From an uncultured Pseudoteredinibacter sp. (GTDB lineage: Bacteria > Pseudomonadota > Gammaproteobacteria > Pseudomonadales > Cellvibrionaceae), in assembly GCF_947500695.1 (NCBI RefSeq), contig NZ_CANMSS010000016.1:19072-83071 (forward strand): 64,000 bases of DNA. Reading direction: 5' to 3'. Below the pieces are notes generated by a model, which did no database searches, was not told the DNA's origin, and was given only the letters and a program-made list of their open reading frames with translations. Position numbers and translations under genes: made by a program. Below are positions 43,955 to 52,585 of this stretch, one piece after another (the first letter of the stretch is position 1; each line of letters opens with the position of its first letter).

Positions 43955-43984
43955 AGCGCGCAAGAATCCGTATAATTGCGCGCT
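43955..43984 (+). promoter_or_regulatory. EF-G2 promoter (-10 TATAAT) inside a GC-rich hairpin
   Basis: A perfect TATAAT stands at 43971-43976, followed by a GC-rich discriminator (tgcgcgc) as in promoters under stringent control; the -35 is weak (ttcaat at 43948). The -10 overlaps a perfect nine-base inverted repeat, agcgcgcaa (43955-43963) and ttgcgcgct (43976-43984), followed by seven T. The hairpin would itself look like a terminator for transcripts from upstream. Confidence 0.6.
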
Positions 43985-44025
43985 ATTTTTTTGGAATTGG
44001 ACTTGGTTTAACTCGAGAAACAGAA

Positions 44026-46113
44026 ATGTCTGACTTATCACACTACCGTAACATCGGTATCTTCGCACACGTTGATGCCGGTAAAACTACCACTACTGAG
44101 CGTATCCTTAAGCTAACCGGTAAGATCCACAAAACCGGTGAAGTACACGATGGTGAATCCACCACCGACTTCATGGAGCAGGAAGCTGAGCGTGGTATTA
44201 CCATCCAGTCAGCAGCGACCACCTGCTTCTGGAAAGACCACCGCATGAACATCATCGATACCCCAGGGCACGTTGACTTCACCGTTGAAGTATATCGCTC
44301 TCTAAAAGTACTTGATGGTGGCGTAGGCGTATTCTGTGGTTCTGGTGGTGTTGAGCCCCAGTCTGAAACCAACTGGCGCTATGCAAACGAATCTGAAGTT
44401 GCTCGTATCATCTTCGTAAACAAGCTTGACCGTGTGGGCGCCGACTTCTTGCGCGTTGTTGGTCAGGTTGAGAAGGTACTGGGCGCTAACCCACTGGTTA
44501 TGACTCTACCGATCGGCCGCGAAGATAACTTCGTTGGTATTGTAGACATTCTAACCAAGACCGCTTACAAGTGGGATGACTCTGGCCTACCAGAGAACTT
44601 CGAAATCATCGATATCCCAGAAGATATGGTTGATCAGGTTGACGAATACCGCGAGCAGATGGTTGAAACCGCTGTTGAGCAAGACGACGACCTAATGGAA
44701 GCTTATATGGAAGGTGAAGAACCTTCTATCGAAGACATCAAGCGCTGCATCCGTAAAGGCACCATCGCTCTAGATTTCTTCCCAACTTACTGCGGTTCTG
44801 CATTTAAGAACAAAGGTGTTCAGCTAGTATTGGATGCTGTTGTTGATTACTTGCCTAGCCCAACCGAAGTTGACCCACAGCCTTTGACTGACGAAGAAGG
44901 TGAAGAAACTGGTGAGCACGCTATCGTTTCTGCTGAAGAGCCACTACGCGCCTTAGCATTTAAGATCATGGACGACCGCTTTGGCGCCCTGACCTTTATC
45001 CGTATCTACTCTGGTGTTTTGAACAAGGGTGACACCATCCTTAACTCTTACACTGGTAAAACCGAGCGTATCGGCCGTATGGTTGAGATGCACGCTGACG
45101 AGCGTACCGAATTGAGCACTGCTCAAGCGGGTGACATTATCGCCGTTGTAGGTATGAAGAACGTTCAAACTGGTCACACCCTATGTGATCCTAAGAACCC
45201 TTGTACTCTTGAGCCAATGATCTTCCCAGAACCAGTAATCTCTATTGCTGTTGCACCTAAAGATAAAGGTTCTACCGAGAAGATGGGCGTTGCTATCGGT
45301 AAGATGGTTGCAGAAGATCCTTCTTTCGTTGTTGAAACTGATGAAGATTCTGGTGAAACCATCCTTAAAGGTATGGGTGAATTGCACCTAGACATTAAGG
45401 TAGACATCTTGAAGCGCACCTACGGTGTTGAGCTTGAAGTTGGTCAGCCTCAGGTGGCATACCGCGAAACTATCACCATGCCAATCGAAGACAGCTACAC
45501 TCACAAGAAGCAGTCTGGTGGTTCTGGTCAGTTCGGTAAGATCGACTATCGCATCAAGCCTAATGAGCCAGGTGAAGGCTTTACCTTCGAATCTACCGTT
45601 GTTGGTGGTAACGTTCCTAAGGAATTCTTCCCCGCAATCGAGAAAGGCTTCAAGGGCATGATGGACGAAGGTCCTCTAGCTGGCTTCCCTGTTCTAGATG
45701 TTCACGTTGAGCTTTACGATGGTGGCTACCACGCAGTTGACTCCTCTGCTGTAGCGTTTGAAATTGCTGCTAAAGGCGCTTTCCGTCAGTCCATGCCTAA
45801 GGCTGGCCCTCAGCTGATCGAGCCTATCATGCACGTTGACGTGTTCACTCCAGACGATCACGTTGGTGACGTTATCGGTGACTTGAACCGTCGTCGCGGC
45901 ATGATCAAAGATCAAGAGCCAGGCACCACCGGTGTTCGCATTAAAGCTGACGTACCACTAGCTGAAATGTTTGGTTACATTGGTCACCTTCGTACCATCA
46001 CTTCTGGTCGTGGTCAGTTCTCTATGGAGTTCAGCCACTACATGCCTTGTCCGCAAAACGTTGCTGACGAAGTGATTGCAGACGAGAAGGCTAAGAAAGA
46101 AGCTAAGAAGTAA
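44026..46113 (+). CDS. fusA2: Elongation factor G, second paralogue (EF-G2 type)
   Basis: The 695-residue GTPase has all G motifs: AHVDAGKTT, ERGITIQSAA, DTPGHVDF, NKLDR and CGSAFKN, then domains II-V. Details such as TTDFMEQEAERGITIQ, VFCGSGGVEPQSETNWRYAN and VEQDDDLMEAYMEGEEPSIE match the EF-G2 group known from Vibrio and Shewanella rather than the fusA of the str operon, which begins differently. EF-G moves tRNAs and mRNA after peptide-bond formation; the special role of EF-G2 is unclear. Codon use is that of a highly expressed gene. It stands alone, with its own promoter and terminator, opposite in direction to the ribosomal genes. Confidence 0.93.
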   Translation: MSDLSHYRNIGIFAHVDAGKTTTTERILKLTGKIHKTGEVHDGESTTDFMEQEAERGITIQSAATTCFWKDHRMNIIDTPGHVDFTVEVYRSLKVLDGGVGVFCGSGGVEPQSETNWRYANESEVARIIFVNKLDRVGADFLRVVGQVEKVLGANPLVMTLPIGREDNFVGIVDILTKTAYKWDDSGLPENFEIIDIPEDMVDQVDEYREQMVETAVEQDDDLMEAYMEGEEPSIEDIKRCIRKGTIALDFFPTYCGSAFKNKGVQLVLDAVVDYLPSPTEVDPQPLTDEEGEETGEHAIVSAEEPLRALAFKIMDDRFGALTFIRIYSGVLNKGDTILNSYTGKTERIGRMVEMHADERTELSTAQAGDIIAVVGMKNVQTGHTLCDPKNPCTLEPMIFPEPVISIAVAPKDKGSTEKMGVAIGKMVAEDPSFVVETDEDSGETILKGMGELHLDIKVDILKRTYGVELEVGQPQVAYRETITMPIEDSYTHKKQSGGSGQFGKIDYRIKPNEPGEGFTFESTVVGGNVPKEFFPAIEKGFKGMMDEGPLAGFPVLDVHVELYDGGYHAVDSSAVAFEIAAKGAFRQSMPKAGPQLIEPIMHVDVFTPDDHVGDVIGDLNRRRGMIKDQEPGTTGVRIKADVPLAEMFGYIGHLRTITSGRGQFSMEFSHYMPCPQNVADEVIADEKAKKEAKK

Positions 46114-46135
46114 TTAGCGCTTTTTAAGCAAAAAG

Positions 46136-46168
46136 AAACCCCGCCAGCTTACGCTAGCGGGGTTTTTT
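46136..46168 (+). terminator. Terminator of the EF-G2 gene
   Basis: Arms aaaccccgc and gcggggttt, extended by agc/gct, form a strong hairpin followed by six T. It also lies at the 3' side of the convergent phosphopantetheinyl transferase gene. Confidence 0.88.
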
Positions 46169-46189
46169 ATTGTCGCAAAAATCATAGAA

Positions 46190-46912
46190 CTACGACTTTA
46201 TAGTAAATTCCATGTGGGCAAATTTACCAGTAAAAGGACTAAAGCTTAAGCTCCCATCACGGCAAGAAAGAACATAAGCCCGCAAAAAAAGCGGCTCCTC
46301 AGTTGCCACTGCAACGGAATAATCCTCATAGCTTGCGGCATAGCTACTAAAGTGGCCTCCCTCCCCTCCTTCTAATAAAACCCTTGGATAAAAACGAGAA
46401 ATAAGATCGGAAAGGACACTGCCATTTGCTAATTTCAGACCTGATTCGAGCCTTGCCCAGTAGCCGTAAAACCTCTGCTCTAAATCGGAAAGTGGTAGTG
46501 ATTTTAACTCGCCAGCTATGCTCGGATGAAAATACGCTTCTGCAAATTCAACAAACTTTCTTCGCCGATGCCGCTCCACATCAACGGCTACAGGCCCACA
46601 CTTCGATACCGCCAACAAAACAACATCACCGCTATGAGAAATAGCGATATCAATATCCCATGGAGGCTCTAAAACGGGAGGGAGGTCTTTACGCCTGACG
46701 AGCCTCATTGCAATAGGCTCGGATATCCCAAACACACCAGAAAGAATTATTTTTAGATAAAACCGTGAAACCAAATACTGATAGCGCCTCTGCCCTTGCA
46801 GCAAGGACAAATCTTGCAGCTCAGCAGCCTGCAAAACCAAAGAGGCCAGCTTCTCAGCTGGCCTCTTTATCTGTTCCGTCAAGGGAATAAGAAATAAATC
46901 GCAAGCAGTCAT
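46190..46912 (-). CDS. 4'-phosphopantetheinyl transferase
   Basis: Starting at ATG 46912 (a GTG one codon upstream is possible) the protein has 240 residues of the Sfp type. The motifs are DIAISHSGD, VAVDVERHRRR (metal-binding Asp and Glu) and WARLESGLKLANG, a form of WxxKExxxK that keeps the Glu and last Lys. It transfers the phosphopantetheine arm from CoA to the serine of carrier proteins. The two ACPs of the adjacent aryl polyene operon are the obvious substrates. Its start overlaps the stop of the upstream gene by one base (TGATG). Confidence 0.9.
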   Translation of the reverse strand: MTACDLFLIPLTEQIKRPAEKLASLVLQAAELQDLSLLQGQRRYQYLVSRFYLKIILSGVFGISEPIAMRLVRRKDLPPVLEPPWDIDIAISHSGDVVLLAVSKCGPVAVDVERHRRRKFVEFAEAYFHPSIAGELKSLPLSDLEQRFYGYWARLESGLKLANGSVLSDLISRFYPRVLLEGGEGGHFSSYAASYEDYSVAVATEEPLFLRAYVLSCRDGSLSFSPFTGKFAHMEFTIKS

Positions 46913-47343
46913 CACTTCAACTTAACAATATCGCCTTTAAGAGCCACGCCAGCCATAATCGCCCCTGCATGGCACTCATATTCCTCTTTACTGCTACGCT
47001 CATTCTTCTTGTAATAGCTCACAATGTTCGTAACCGCATTAGCCCCTTCTTTTACTGCTCGGTCCTGCAAGGCGATCATAGCCGACAAAAAGACCCACTT
47101 GCATGCTTTTTCATCTGATTTACCAAAAGCATTTGTCTTTCGATTTGCTACTGCAGAAGTAATTAATTTTGCCCCCTTAGGGGTTGATGCAAAATGGAAT
47201 GTAACTCCGGCATTCAACTTAGCCTTGGCATCGGCCGTATTCATCGCTTCGCTTATAGGGAGATAATGAGTGGTATCCCTTGCCCAACAAAAAGATGAAA
47301 ACAAAGCCAATAATAAACTCGATATAGCAACAAGACGCCCCAT
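46912..47343 (-). CDS. Small exported protein often found with aryl polyene genes
   Basis: The 143 residues begin with a signal peptide (1-21, ending CWA). The mature part has KLNAGVTFHFA, AVKEGANAVTNIVSYYKKNE and ECHAGAIMAGVALKGDIVKL, with cysteines in KACKW and YECHA that may pair. Relatives are sometimes labelled excinuclease ATPase subunit, a misleading name since there is no nucleotide-binding motif. It is translationally coupled to the phosphopantetheinyl transferase and divergent from the ape operon, so a periplasmic role in aryl polyene export or attachment is likely but unproven. Confidence 0.72.
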   Translation of the reverse strand: MGRLVAISSLLLALFSSFCWARDTTHYLPISEAMNTADAKAKLNAGVTFHFASTPKGAKLITSAVANRKTNAFGKSDEKACKWVFLSAMIALQDRAVKEGANAVTNIVSYYKKNERSSKEEYECHAGAIMAGVALKGDIVKLK

Positions 47344-47481
47344 GATTACCTCCAGTATAAATCACAAACTTGTATCAGTTCTCATTAGTTTACTTAAGCC
47401 AGGCATGAAGGTAAATATACCCCCAAGCCAAGAGAGGAAATCTTAGCAAACGCATGATACTATGGCACCCTATCAATAAGG

Positions 47482-47503
47482 CTAACGCTCACCCGAGAGT
47501 TAG
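47482..47503 (+). promoter_or_regulatory. Leader hairpin before the aryl polyene operon
   Basis: Arms ctaacgctc and gagagttag pair at eight of nine positions around acc c. The element lies 27 bases before the first ape gene. No T run follows, so it may affect translation or RNA stability; its role is a guess. Confidence 0.3.
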
Positions 47504-47529
47504 CGTTGACGTAATAACTCCACAAACTG

Positions 47530-48273
47530 ATGATTAAAATAACATTCAGCGTAAATGCATGGACCGCTCAAAGCCCAACCATTCAAGGTGTAGATGAATG
47601 GCGCGCGTGGAGCGAAGGCAAAAACAACCTTCGCGAAGAAACAACCGCAAGCCCAAAGAGCATCCCCCCAATGCTTCGGCGACGCCTCAACCCCTTAGGA
47701 AAACTCGCACTTAGTTGCTTCGAGTCACTTCCCGAGCACCAAGCCGATGCTGTGGTATTTTGTTCAGAGCACGGCGAGGTGGAAAGAACAGCCTCATTAC
47801 TCAGTGCAATAGCCCGTCACGAAGACATGTCACCAACAAGCTTCAGCCTTTCTGTACACAATGCTATTGCCGGCATCTACTCCATCGCCAACAACTATGA
47901 AAAACCAATAAATGCCATCTGCGCAGGTCCAGACAGTATTTTTACAACACTCATCGAAGCATACAGCTTACTGAAAGATAATCACCAACAAGTAGCATGC
48001 CTAATATACGATGAACCTCTACCCAGCATGTACTTGCCCGCACATCAACTAGGACAACAAGCGCTGGCCATTGCACTCTTAATATCCCCCAGCTCCCGAA
48101 AAGCAGGTAGTAATGAATTTGAGCTTCAGGGTGAGCCGCTTAAAAATACGCCAGCACATACAGAACAAACAGCATATCCAGGGGAAGAGCTTATAAAATT
48201 TCTCCTAAACTCCGATGCGGAAATGCAGTACACCAGCAGCGGTCACCACTGGACATTAAAGCGCTCAAGTTAA
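47530..48273 (+). CDS. apeC: Ketosynthase-like chain-length factor ApeC
   Basis: The 247-residue protein is a short beta-ketoacyl synthase N-terminal-type domain. It shows IPPMLRRRLNPLGKLALSCFE, VFCSEHGEVERTASLLSAIA and SPTSFSLSVHNAIAGIYSIA. Where true ketosynthases have the catalytic cysteine, this sequence has His-Asn (SVHNAIAG), so it is probably inactive. In characterised aryl polyene systems this type of protein pairs with the ketosynthase ApeO and helps set chain length. It is the first gene of the 18-gene plus-strand operon. Confidence 0.85.
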   Translation: MIKITFSVNAWTAQSPTIQGVDEWRAWSEGKNNLREETTASPKSIPPMLRRRLNPLGKLALSCFESLPEHQADAVVFCSEHGEVERTASLLSAIARHEDMSPTSFSLSVHNAIAGIYSIANNYEKPINAICAGPDSIFTTLIEAYSLLKDNHQQVACLIYDEPLPSMYLPAHQLGQQALAIALLISPSSRKAGSNEFELQGEPLKNTPAHTEQTAYPGEELIKFLLNSDAEMQYTSSGHHWTLKRSS

Positions 48274-48274
48274 A

Positions 48275-49027
48275 ATGAACCAAATAAACTATTGCTGGCG
48301 ACTAATAGCTACCGCCATAAGCTTTTTTTGCTTCGGCTTAGGCGGTCTTTTAATGCCACTAGCTGTCCTACCAGTAAAACTAATTACCAAGGATCCGCAA
48401 AAACTAGAAGTACGCATTAAGTGGATGATTCATAAATCATTTTATTTGTTTATGCACCTCATGAAAGGGCTAGGAGTGTGCACATTTGAAGTGGAAGGAG
48501 CACAGAAACTAGATCGCAAGGGGCTTTTAATTCTGGCAAACCACCCGACGCTTATCGATGTTGTTTTTCTAATTTCCCTGATCCCTAATGCTGACTGCGT
48601 TGTCAAGTCAAGCCTCCTAAAGAACCCTTTTACCCGGGGGCCCATCAGCGCAGGCCGCTATATTGCAAATGACCATGCCGAAGACACCATTTTGGCAGCC
48701 AAGCATTCGTTCTCTAGAGGAAACTCTCTGATAGTATTTCCAGAAGGCACCCGTACGCAACCAGGAAAACCTCTCAAGTTGCAGCGCGGAGCGGCCAATA
48801 TAGCCATTCGCACAGCTAACAATATCACGCCCGTTATCATAAAATGCACCCCTTCAACTCTAACGAAGCAGGAGCGCTGGTACAATATCCCGCATCGCCG
48901 CTTCCACATAAGCATTAATGTTAGAGATGATATTCCTGTTACTTCCTATCTGGATCGCGCGCCCTCCGTAGCAGCGAGGGAACTAAGCAAAAGCCTTACA
49001 GATTACTTTGAAAAGGAGAGTAAGTGA
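48275..49027 (+). CDS. apeD: Lysophospholipid acyltransferase-like protein ApeD
   Basis: The 250-residue protein belongs to the PlsC family. The catalytic motif is NHPTLID (about 87-93) and the second motif is FPEGTRT (about 152-158). An N-terminal membrane helix (about 8-30) places it at the inner membrane. It may move an acyl or polyene group between a carrier and a lipid precursor. It begins one base after the apeC stop. Confidence 0.88.
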   Translation: MNQINYCWRLIATAISFFCFGLGGLLMPLAVLPVKLITKDPQKLEVRIKWMIHKSFYLFMHLMKGLGVCTFEVEGAQKLDRKGLLILANHPTLIDVVFLISLIPNADCVVKSSLLKNPFTRGPISAGRYIANDHAEDTILAAKHSFSRGNSLIVFPEGTRTQPGKPLKLQRGAANIAIRTANNITPVIIKCTPSTLTKQERWYNIPHRRFHISINVRDDIPVTSYLDRAPSVAARELSKSLTDYFEKESK

Positions 49028-49028
49028 G

Positions 49029-49286
49029 ATGAGCAATCTCGAACTAGAAATCAAACAGCTCATAATAGACAGCCTAGACTTAGAAGACTTGAGTTGCGAG
49101 GACATCGACAGCGAAGAGCCATTATTCGTAGATGGACTGGGCCTGGATTCAATTGACGCACTTGAACTTGGGTTAGCAATTCAAAAAGAATACGGCGTAA
49201 AGCTAGACTCTGACTCAGAAGAAAATAGAAAACACTTCGCCAATGTAAAATCTCTTGCCGCCTTAGTTGCGCAGCATCGCTCTTAA
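49029..49286 (+). CDS. apeE: Acyl carrier protein ApeE
   Basis: The 85-residue acidic protein starts at ATG 49029; a TTG at 49008 is not needed. The phosphopantetheine serine is S41 in GLGLDSIDALELG. It carries either the aryl starter or the growing polyene. It lies directly before a second carrier gene, the usual pair in aryl polyene clusters. Confidence 0.9.
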   Translation: MSNLELEIKQLIIDSLDLEDLSCEDIDSEEPLFVDGLGLDSIDALELGLAIQKEYGVKLDSDSEENRKHFANVKSLAALVAQHRS

Positions 49287-49295
49287 GGAGAAGGT

Positions 49296-49550
49296 ATGAG
49301 CAAGTACAGTGAAGAGCAGATTAGCCAAAAAGTAAGCGATGTCATTTGCGAGCTATTCGAGCTAGATGCCGATGAGGTCACCCCCCAAGCCAACCTTTAC
49401 GAAGATCTAGACATTGACAGCATTGACGCTGTTGATCTTGTTGTGGAGCTAAAAAAGTGGAGCGGGAAAAAGATACAACCAGAAGACTTTAAAAGTGTTC
49501 GCACCGTTGAAGATGTTATTCAAGCGGTAATTGAGTTAATGAAAGAATAA
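49296..49550 (+). CDS. apeF: Acyl carrier protein ApeF
   Basis: The 84-residue carrier has the attachment serine S42 in DLDIDSIDAVDLV. Sequence differs clearly from ApeE (VITxLFELDADEVTP-like start against LIIDSLDLEDLSC), which fits separate jobs for the two carriers. The ribosome site is aaggag. Confidence 0.9.
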   Translation: MSKYSEEQISQKVSDVICELFELDADEVTPQANLYEDLDIDSIDAVDLVVELKKWSGKKIQPEDFKSVRTVEDVIQAVIELMKE

Positions 49551-49562
49551 GAGCTGACCATA

Positions 49563-50108
49563 TTGAATAAGCTGCTGCTAGTTATTCTGAGTATTAGCTA
49601 CCCGATCTTGGTATTTTACGGACTCCAAGAGTTCGGTATGCGCTCATTAATATTGTTAGTGTTGCTCATTGCGATTTTACACTCTTTTAATTTTTATCGC
49701 GGAGATAAAAAAAGCCTCATTTGGATTCTCGCCTGCCTTGCCATAGCAGCTTTTTCTTGGCTTAGCGGTAGCGATATTTGGCTCAAGTTTTACCCCGTTA
49801 TTATTAATCTTGGAATGCTATCCTTATTTTCCTGGAGCTTACTCAACCCTCCTCCAATTATCGAGAGGCTTGCCAGGCTCACAGAACCTGAGCTGCCTGA
49901 ACATGCGGTTCGCTATACTCGCGCGGTCACCATCGTGTGGGTGGCCTTTTTTGCTTTCAACTCCGTGATTGCAGGCGCTCTTGCTCTATTTGCAAGCGAC
50001 GAGTTATGGGCCCTATATAATGGTGGGATAGCCTATTTAATTATTGGCTTGATATTCGCTGTTGAACGGCTCTATCGCAACTATTATCGATCAAAGCACG
50101 AAAGATGA
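49563..50108 (+). CDS. apeG: Membrane protein of the aryl polyene cluster (ApeG-like)
   Basis: The 181-residue protein starts at TTG 49563 and has about four to five membrane helices (around 3-20, 25-42, 48-66, 70-90, 115-137 and 140-160). It has no enzyme motif. Similar proteins (COG4648 group) occupy the same place between the carriers and the acyl-activating enzyme in other clusters. The stop overlaps the next start (ATGA). Its role in membrane localisation of the machinery is inferred. Confidence 0.8.
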   Translation: MNKLLLVILSISYPILVFYGLQEFGMRSLILLVLLIAILHSFNFYRGDKKSLIWILACLAIAAFSWLSGSDIWLKFYPVIINLGMLSLFSWSLLNPPPIIERLARLTEPELPEHAVRYTRAVTIVWVAFFAFNSVIAGALALFASDELWALYNGGIAYLIIGLIFAVERLYRNYYRSKHER

Positions 50109-51457
50109 CTACAGCACTTAAGCTCGATAAAATTTTAGCAAGCTCCAGAGATGAGAATGAAATAGTAGCCTCGCACGGCTCTAAAAAGCTCCGCTGGAGT
50201 GAGTTTACTCAAAATTGTTCACGCTATATTCAACGCTTCAACAAACTTCCAAAAGGTGCTTGGGCCCTACACAATAGCGACGCCTACGAATTCGCATGCC
50301 AATTGATTGCCTTATGGCAACTTGGTAATACCGTTTATCTAGCAGCCGACACCCAGGCGGTCAGCCTGCAACGGCTTGAGAAAAAGGTTATCGGTTTTAT
50401 TGGAGACTTTCCCAGACAGCATCGCACATCGACAGAAGAGCACAGACTCGGCGGAACACCTAATTCGTCGGACCATCAAGACATAGCGATGGTCATATTC
50501 ACATCGGGCAGTAGCGGGGAGCCAAGCGAAGTCCCCATTCGCCTAGCACAGTTTGAAGCTGAGGCCGCCACTCTTGAATCTCAGTTTGGCCATCTTGTAC
50601 AAGGGTGCAGCTTTGCCAGTACAGTAAGCCATCAGCATCTTTACGGGCTAACATTCTCTCTATTGTGGCCTTTGCTCTACAAAAGAGAATTTCCCTGCCA
50701 GCGAGTTCACTATCTTGATGAACTACCCACGGCTTTTGAACATCACAAAAAGACTGTTTTAATTAGTACTCCCAGCCATTTGAGCAGACTACCGCCTAAT
50801 GTTGACAAGAATACCATTCACCATTCAAGTCAAGTTGTACTGTCTTCGACTGCAGCACTTACAGCCCAAGACAGCAAAGCTGCGAGAGAATACTTCCAGG
50901 CCGAGGTCATTGAGATATACGGCAGCTCAGAAACAGGGGCTATAGCATGGAGAAATCAAGCCGAGCAGCCATTATGGGCGGCACTTCCCGGAATAAAAAT
51001 ATCAAATAACAACAATAAATTTAAAATCAAAAGCCCTCATAGCTTTTCAGCCAACTGGCAGAACGTCAATGACGAAATCGAAATAGCCGACACAAACACA
51101 TTTAGACTAATAGGAAGAAGAGATCGGATAGCCAAGGTAGAGGGAGTTAGAGTTTCCTTAAACGCCATTGAAACACGCATCTGCGAGTTAGACAGCATAA
51201 TTAGAGCAAAGGTTATTAGCATTAACTCTACAGGGGGGCTTGGTGCAGTGATTGAAGTTAAACCTTCGGTCGTACTGAGCAGTCAGTCAAGAAGGGCCCT
51301 AACGGCTAAAATTAAACAACACCTACTCAAAGAATTTGTACTGCCAACCATCCCCAAAAAGTGGCGCTTTATGGAGCGCCTTCCCGAGGACATGCAAGGC
51401 AAAGTACGCATGAGCGACCTAGAATCGCTTTTTCCTCGAAAGGAATCAAAGCAATGA
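50105..51457 (+). CDS. apeH: Acyl/aryl-activating AMP ligase ApeH
   Basis: The 450 residues form an ANL-family adenylating enzyme. The phosphate loop is IFTSGSSGEPSEVP (about 131-144), YGSSETGAIAWR is the adenosine-binding motif, LIGRRDRIAKVEG the hinge, and MQGKVRM near the end carries the catalytic lysine. It should activate the aromatic starter acid (4-hydroxybenzoate in studied systems) and load it onto a carrier protein. At 450 residues it is short for the family, as is usual for ApeH. It is coupled to its neighbours by ATGA overlaps. Confidence 0.9.
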   Translation: MTTALKLDKILASSRDENEIVASHGSKKLRWSEFTQNCSRYIQRFNKLPKGAWALHNSDAYEFACQLIALWQLGNTVYLAADTQAVSLQRLEKKVIGFIGDFPRQHRTSTEEHRLGGTPNSSDHQDIAMVIFTSGSSGEPSEVPIRLAQFEAEAATLESQFGHLVQGCSFASTVSHQHLYGLTFSLLWPLLYKREFPCQRVHYLDELPTAFEHHKKTVLISTPSHLSRLPPNVDKNTIHHSSQVVLSSTAALTAQDSKAAREYFQAEVIEIYGSSETGAIAWRNQAEQPLWAALPGIKISNNNNKFKIKSPHSFSANWQNVNDEIEIADTNTFRLIGRRDRIAKVEGVRVSLNAIETRICELDSIIRAKVISINSTGGLGAVIEVKPSVVLSSQSRRALTAKIKQHLLKEFVLPTIPKKWRFMERLPEDMQGKVRMSDLESLFPRKESKQ

Positions 51458-51840
51458 AGAAACTTTTTCCCGAGGTTTTGCGGAGCGAAACAGCCTCTGA
51501 AAGCATCAAGCTTCTACTAAACATATCTCCAGAGATTGAGTACTTTGACGGACATTTTCCAGAACAGGCAATACTTCCAGGGGTAACTCAAATATTCTGG
51601 GTCAATCACTTCGCGAGAATTCACCTAAGCGCGATAATACCAGCAGAAGAACACTTTTCTCATCTAGAGGCCGTAAAATTCCAACAAGTTATTCGCCCCG
51701 GCGAGAAAGTTCAATTACAGCTTGAGTATAAAAAAGACAAGCAAAAGCTCTACTTTAAATACTTTCGCGAAGAGCATCAGTTCTCATCCGGACGCCTTGT
51801 TTACGCACTGCCTTCACAGCTGGGAACAAACCATGTTTAA
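51454..51840 (+). CDS. apeI: 3-hydroxyacyl-ACP dehydratase ApeI (FabA/FabZ-like)
   Basis: Starting at ATG 51454, which overlaps the apeH stop (ATGA), the protein has 128 residues of the hot-dog fold. The catalytic histidine is H34 in YFDGHFPEQAILPGVTQ. In known aryl polyene systems ApeI forms a heteromeric dehydratase with ApeP, encoded later in this operon. It removes water after each ketoreduction to make the conjugated double bonds. Confidence 0.9.
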   Translation: MKKLFPEVLRSETASESIKLLLNISPEIEYFDGHFPEQAILPGVTQIFWVNHFARIHLSAIIPAEEHFSHLEAVKFQQVIRPGEKVQLQLEYKKDKQKLYFKYFREEHQFSSGRLVYALPSQLGTNHV

Positions 51841-52585
51841 GCCCTGCGCGGTAATACCGGTTTACAACCATCCGGACACTATAAAAGATACTACCGAGCA
51901 GGTTTTGAAGCAGGGTCTGGACGTGATACTTATAGATGACGGGTCAGAACAAGCTTGTGCTATTGTTTTACAGAAAATTGCCCAGTCGCATACGGGAGTA
52001 CAACTCGTTAGACTCAATCACAATCTCGGCAAGGGAGGTGCAGTAAAAGCAGGTTTGCTCGCTGCGTTTAAAAAAGGTTACAGCCACGCTTTGCAAATTG
52101 ATGCGGATGGTCAACACAATCATTTAGACATACCGGTTTTCCTCAAGCAAGCTGAGAACATGCCAAATACGCTAATCTCTGGGCTACCTAAATACGACAA
52201 GTCCGTTCCAAAATTGCGCTTTTACGCACGCTACCTCACCCACGTTTGGATATGGATTAACACTCTTTCCCTAGACATTAAAGATTCAATGTGCGGCTTT
52301 AGGGTATACCCCTTAGCAAGATCAGCAGCCTTGCTAGAAAGCAAGAAAATGGGGGACCGCATGGATTTCGATCCTGAATTCATGGTGCGCTGGCACTGGG
52401 CTCACCCGGATGTTTTCCATATTGAAACCGAAGTCCAATATCCACAAGATGGAATCTCGCACTTCCGTGGCGTGGAGGATAACTGTTTAATCAGCGCAAT
52501 GCATGCCAAGTTGTTTTTTGGCCTGCTTAGCCAACTACCAAGGCGAGCATTAAAACGCCTCAAAGGTGGCAACAGCAATGGATAA
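51833..52585 (+). CDS. apeJ: Family 2 glycosyltransferase (first half of an ApeJ-type pair)
   Basis: Starting at ATG 51833, eight bases inside apeI, the protein has 250 residues with a GT-A fold: CAVIPVYNHPDTIKDT at the start, LNHNLGKGGAVKAGL, the DxD-like DADGQ and SMCGFRVYPL. It probably adds a sugar or phosphosugar group to the product or lipid carrier. In several other aryl polyene clusters a glycosyltransferase and an acyltransferase are fused in one ApeJ protein; here the acyltransferase is the next, separate gene, overlapping by eight bases. Confidence 0.83.
   Translation: MFKPCAVIPVYNHPDTIKDTTEQVLKQGLDVILIDDGSEQACAIVLQKIAQSHTGVQLVRLNHNLGKGGAVKAGLLAAFKKGYSHALQIDADGQHNHLDIPVFLKQAENMPNTLISGLPKYDKSVPKLRFYARYLTHVWIWINTLSLDIKDSMCGFRVYPLARSAALLESKKMGDRMDFDPEFMVRWHWAHPDVFHIETEVQYPQDGISHFRGVEDNCLISAMHAKLFFGLLSQLPRRALKRLKGGNSNG

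Noticed and set aside
44026..46113. Calling this the str-operon fusA
   Set aside because: Sequence details and length match the EF-G2 group, and the gene is isolated and oppositely oriented to tuf and rpsJ.
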